From NCBI GenBank assembly GCA_024280815.1, contig JAJRPL010000250.1:1-5225 (forward strand): DNA of 5,225 nt. Reading direction: 5' to 3'. The stretch is from Bacteroidota bacterium. GTDB lineage: Bacteria; Bacteroidota; Bacteroidia; Flavobacteriales; Flavobacteriaceae. Position numbers and translations under genes: made by a program. Shown here piece by piece: positions 4,684-5,225 of the stretch. The notes under the pieces were generated by a model, which made no database searches, was not told the origin of the DNA, and saw only the letters and a program-made list of their open reading frames with translations. Each line of letters opens with the position of its first letter. Within the stretch, counting starts at the first letter, position 1.

Positions 4684-5225
4684 ATGTCTGAAAAGTCAGT
4701 TATTTTACCATTAAAAAAGCCAAAATGGATTCGTGTAAAACTTCCTGTTGGCAAAAAATACACAGAGTTAAGAAATGTAGTTGAGAAATACAATTTAAAC
4801 ACTATTTGTACGAGTGGTAGTTGTCCTAACATGGGTGAATGCTGGGGTGAAGGCACAGCTACATTTATGATTTTAGGTAATGTTTGCACTCGCTCTTGCG
4901 GGTTGTGTGGTGTTAAAACGGGAAGACCTGAAACGGTGGATTGGGAAGAACCTGAAAAAGTAGCTCGTTCCATAAAATTAATGCAAATTAAACATGCGGT
5001 AATTACTTCTGTTGATAGAGATGACCTTAAAGATGGTGGTTCTATCATTTGGGCAGAAACCGTCAATGCAATACGCAGAGCTAATCCGAAAACCACCTTA
5101 GAAACATTAATCCCTGACTTTCAATTGATTCATAAAAATTTGGATCGGATTATAGATGTTGCACCTGAAGTGGTTTCACACAATATAGAAACCGTTAGAA
5201 GATTAACTAGAGAAGTACGTATTCA
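4684..5225 (+). CDS. lipA: Lipoyl synthase, N-terminal 180 residues (cut by the window edge)
   Basis: Lipoyl synthase is a cytoplasmic radical-SAM enzyme that inserts two sulfur atoms into protein-bound octanoyl groups. This makes the lipoyl cofactor of pyruvate and 2-oxoglutarate dehydrogenases and the glycine cleavage system. Both iron-sulfur sites are visible. Cys42, Cys47 and Cys53 (C-x4-C-x5-C, in CTSGSCPNMGEC) bind the auxiliary cluster that is sacrificed as the sulfur donor. Cys68, Cys72 and Cys75 (CTRSCGLC, the CxxxCxxC motif) bind the radical-SAM cluster. The conserved ITSVDRDDLKDGG segment and the VVSHNIETV segment follow. The family is usually about 290-320 residues, so roughly the last 110, including the conserved C-terminal Ser that ligates the auxiliary cluster, lie beyond the right edge. 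The ATG at 4684 gives the expected short N-terminal arm, with the conserved KPKWIRVKLP at 12-21. No frameshift or missing ligand is seen. The assignment is firm. Confidence 0.97.
   Translation, partial: MSEKSVILPLKKPKWIRVKLPVGKKYTELRNVVEKYNLNTICTSGSCPNMGECWGEGTATFMILGNVCTRSCGLCGVKTGRPETVDWEEPEKVARSIKLMQIKHAVITSVDRDDLKDGGSIIWAETVNAIRRANPKTTLETLIPDFQLIHKNLDRIIDVAPEVVSHNIETVRRLTREVRI

Noticed and set aside
4593..5096. Minus-strand open frame of 167 codons opposite lipA
   Set aside because: It overlaps a lipA frame in which all six cluster-binding cysteines are in place. The antisense product matches no family I know.

Overview
The window looks like chromosomal DNA from a member of the Bacteroidetes, most likely the Flavobacteriaceae. 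The evidence is strong AT-richness, Lys/Asn/Ile-rich proteins, start codons preceded by A-rich tracts rather than clear Shine-Dalgarno sites, promoter elements of the Bacteroidetes TAnnTTTG type, and a lipoprotein whose acylated Cys is followed by SKDDD. Every convincing gene lies on the + strand.

Layout. Positions 1-705 hold no gene I can support. They contain a weak terminator-like hairpin at the left edge, a roughly 162-bp palindromic element with inverted-repeat ends (391-552) that resembles a MITE, and a separate hairpin (574-612). Next comes an independent gene for a Thr-rich, lipocalin-like lipoprotein (706-1233), closed by a strong bidirectional terminator (1254-1288). A second block starts at a TAnnTTTG promoter element (1337-1344). 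It reads through a 66-residue four-cysteine membrane protein (1363-1563), a membrane GT2 glycosyltransferase (1582-2682), an ECF-type sigma factor that overlaps the glycosyltransferase stop by 7 nt (2676-3239), and a divergent Nramp-family transporter with a GTG start (3276-4496). After a 187-nt gap with a tandem repeat and its own TAnnTTTG element, the lipoyl synthase gene lipA begins at 4684 and runs off the right edge.

How the genes may work together. Spacing of 18 nt, -7 nt and 36 nt suggests that the small Cys protein, glycosyltransferase, sigma factor and transporter are at least partly co-transcribed, but their functions do not form an obvious pathway. lipA makes the lipoyl cofactor and is probably transcribed separately.

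The points most worth a second look are: (i) the Nramp homologue has lost the DPGN metal-binding motif and most of the MPH motif, so it should not be called a Mn/Fe importer by default; (ii) a 32-bp near-perfect palindrome spans the start codon of that transporter; (iii) an 11-A homopolymer lies between the two domains of the sigma factor, where slippage in either direction would remove the promoter -35-binding domain; (iv) the MITE-like hairpin; (v) the small CxxC membrane protein. I see no clearly new multi-gene system, CRISPR array, RNA gene or intact transposase.
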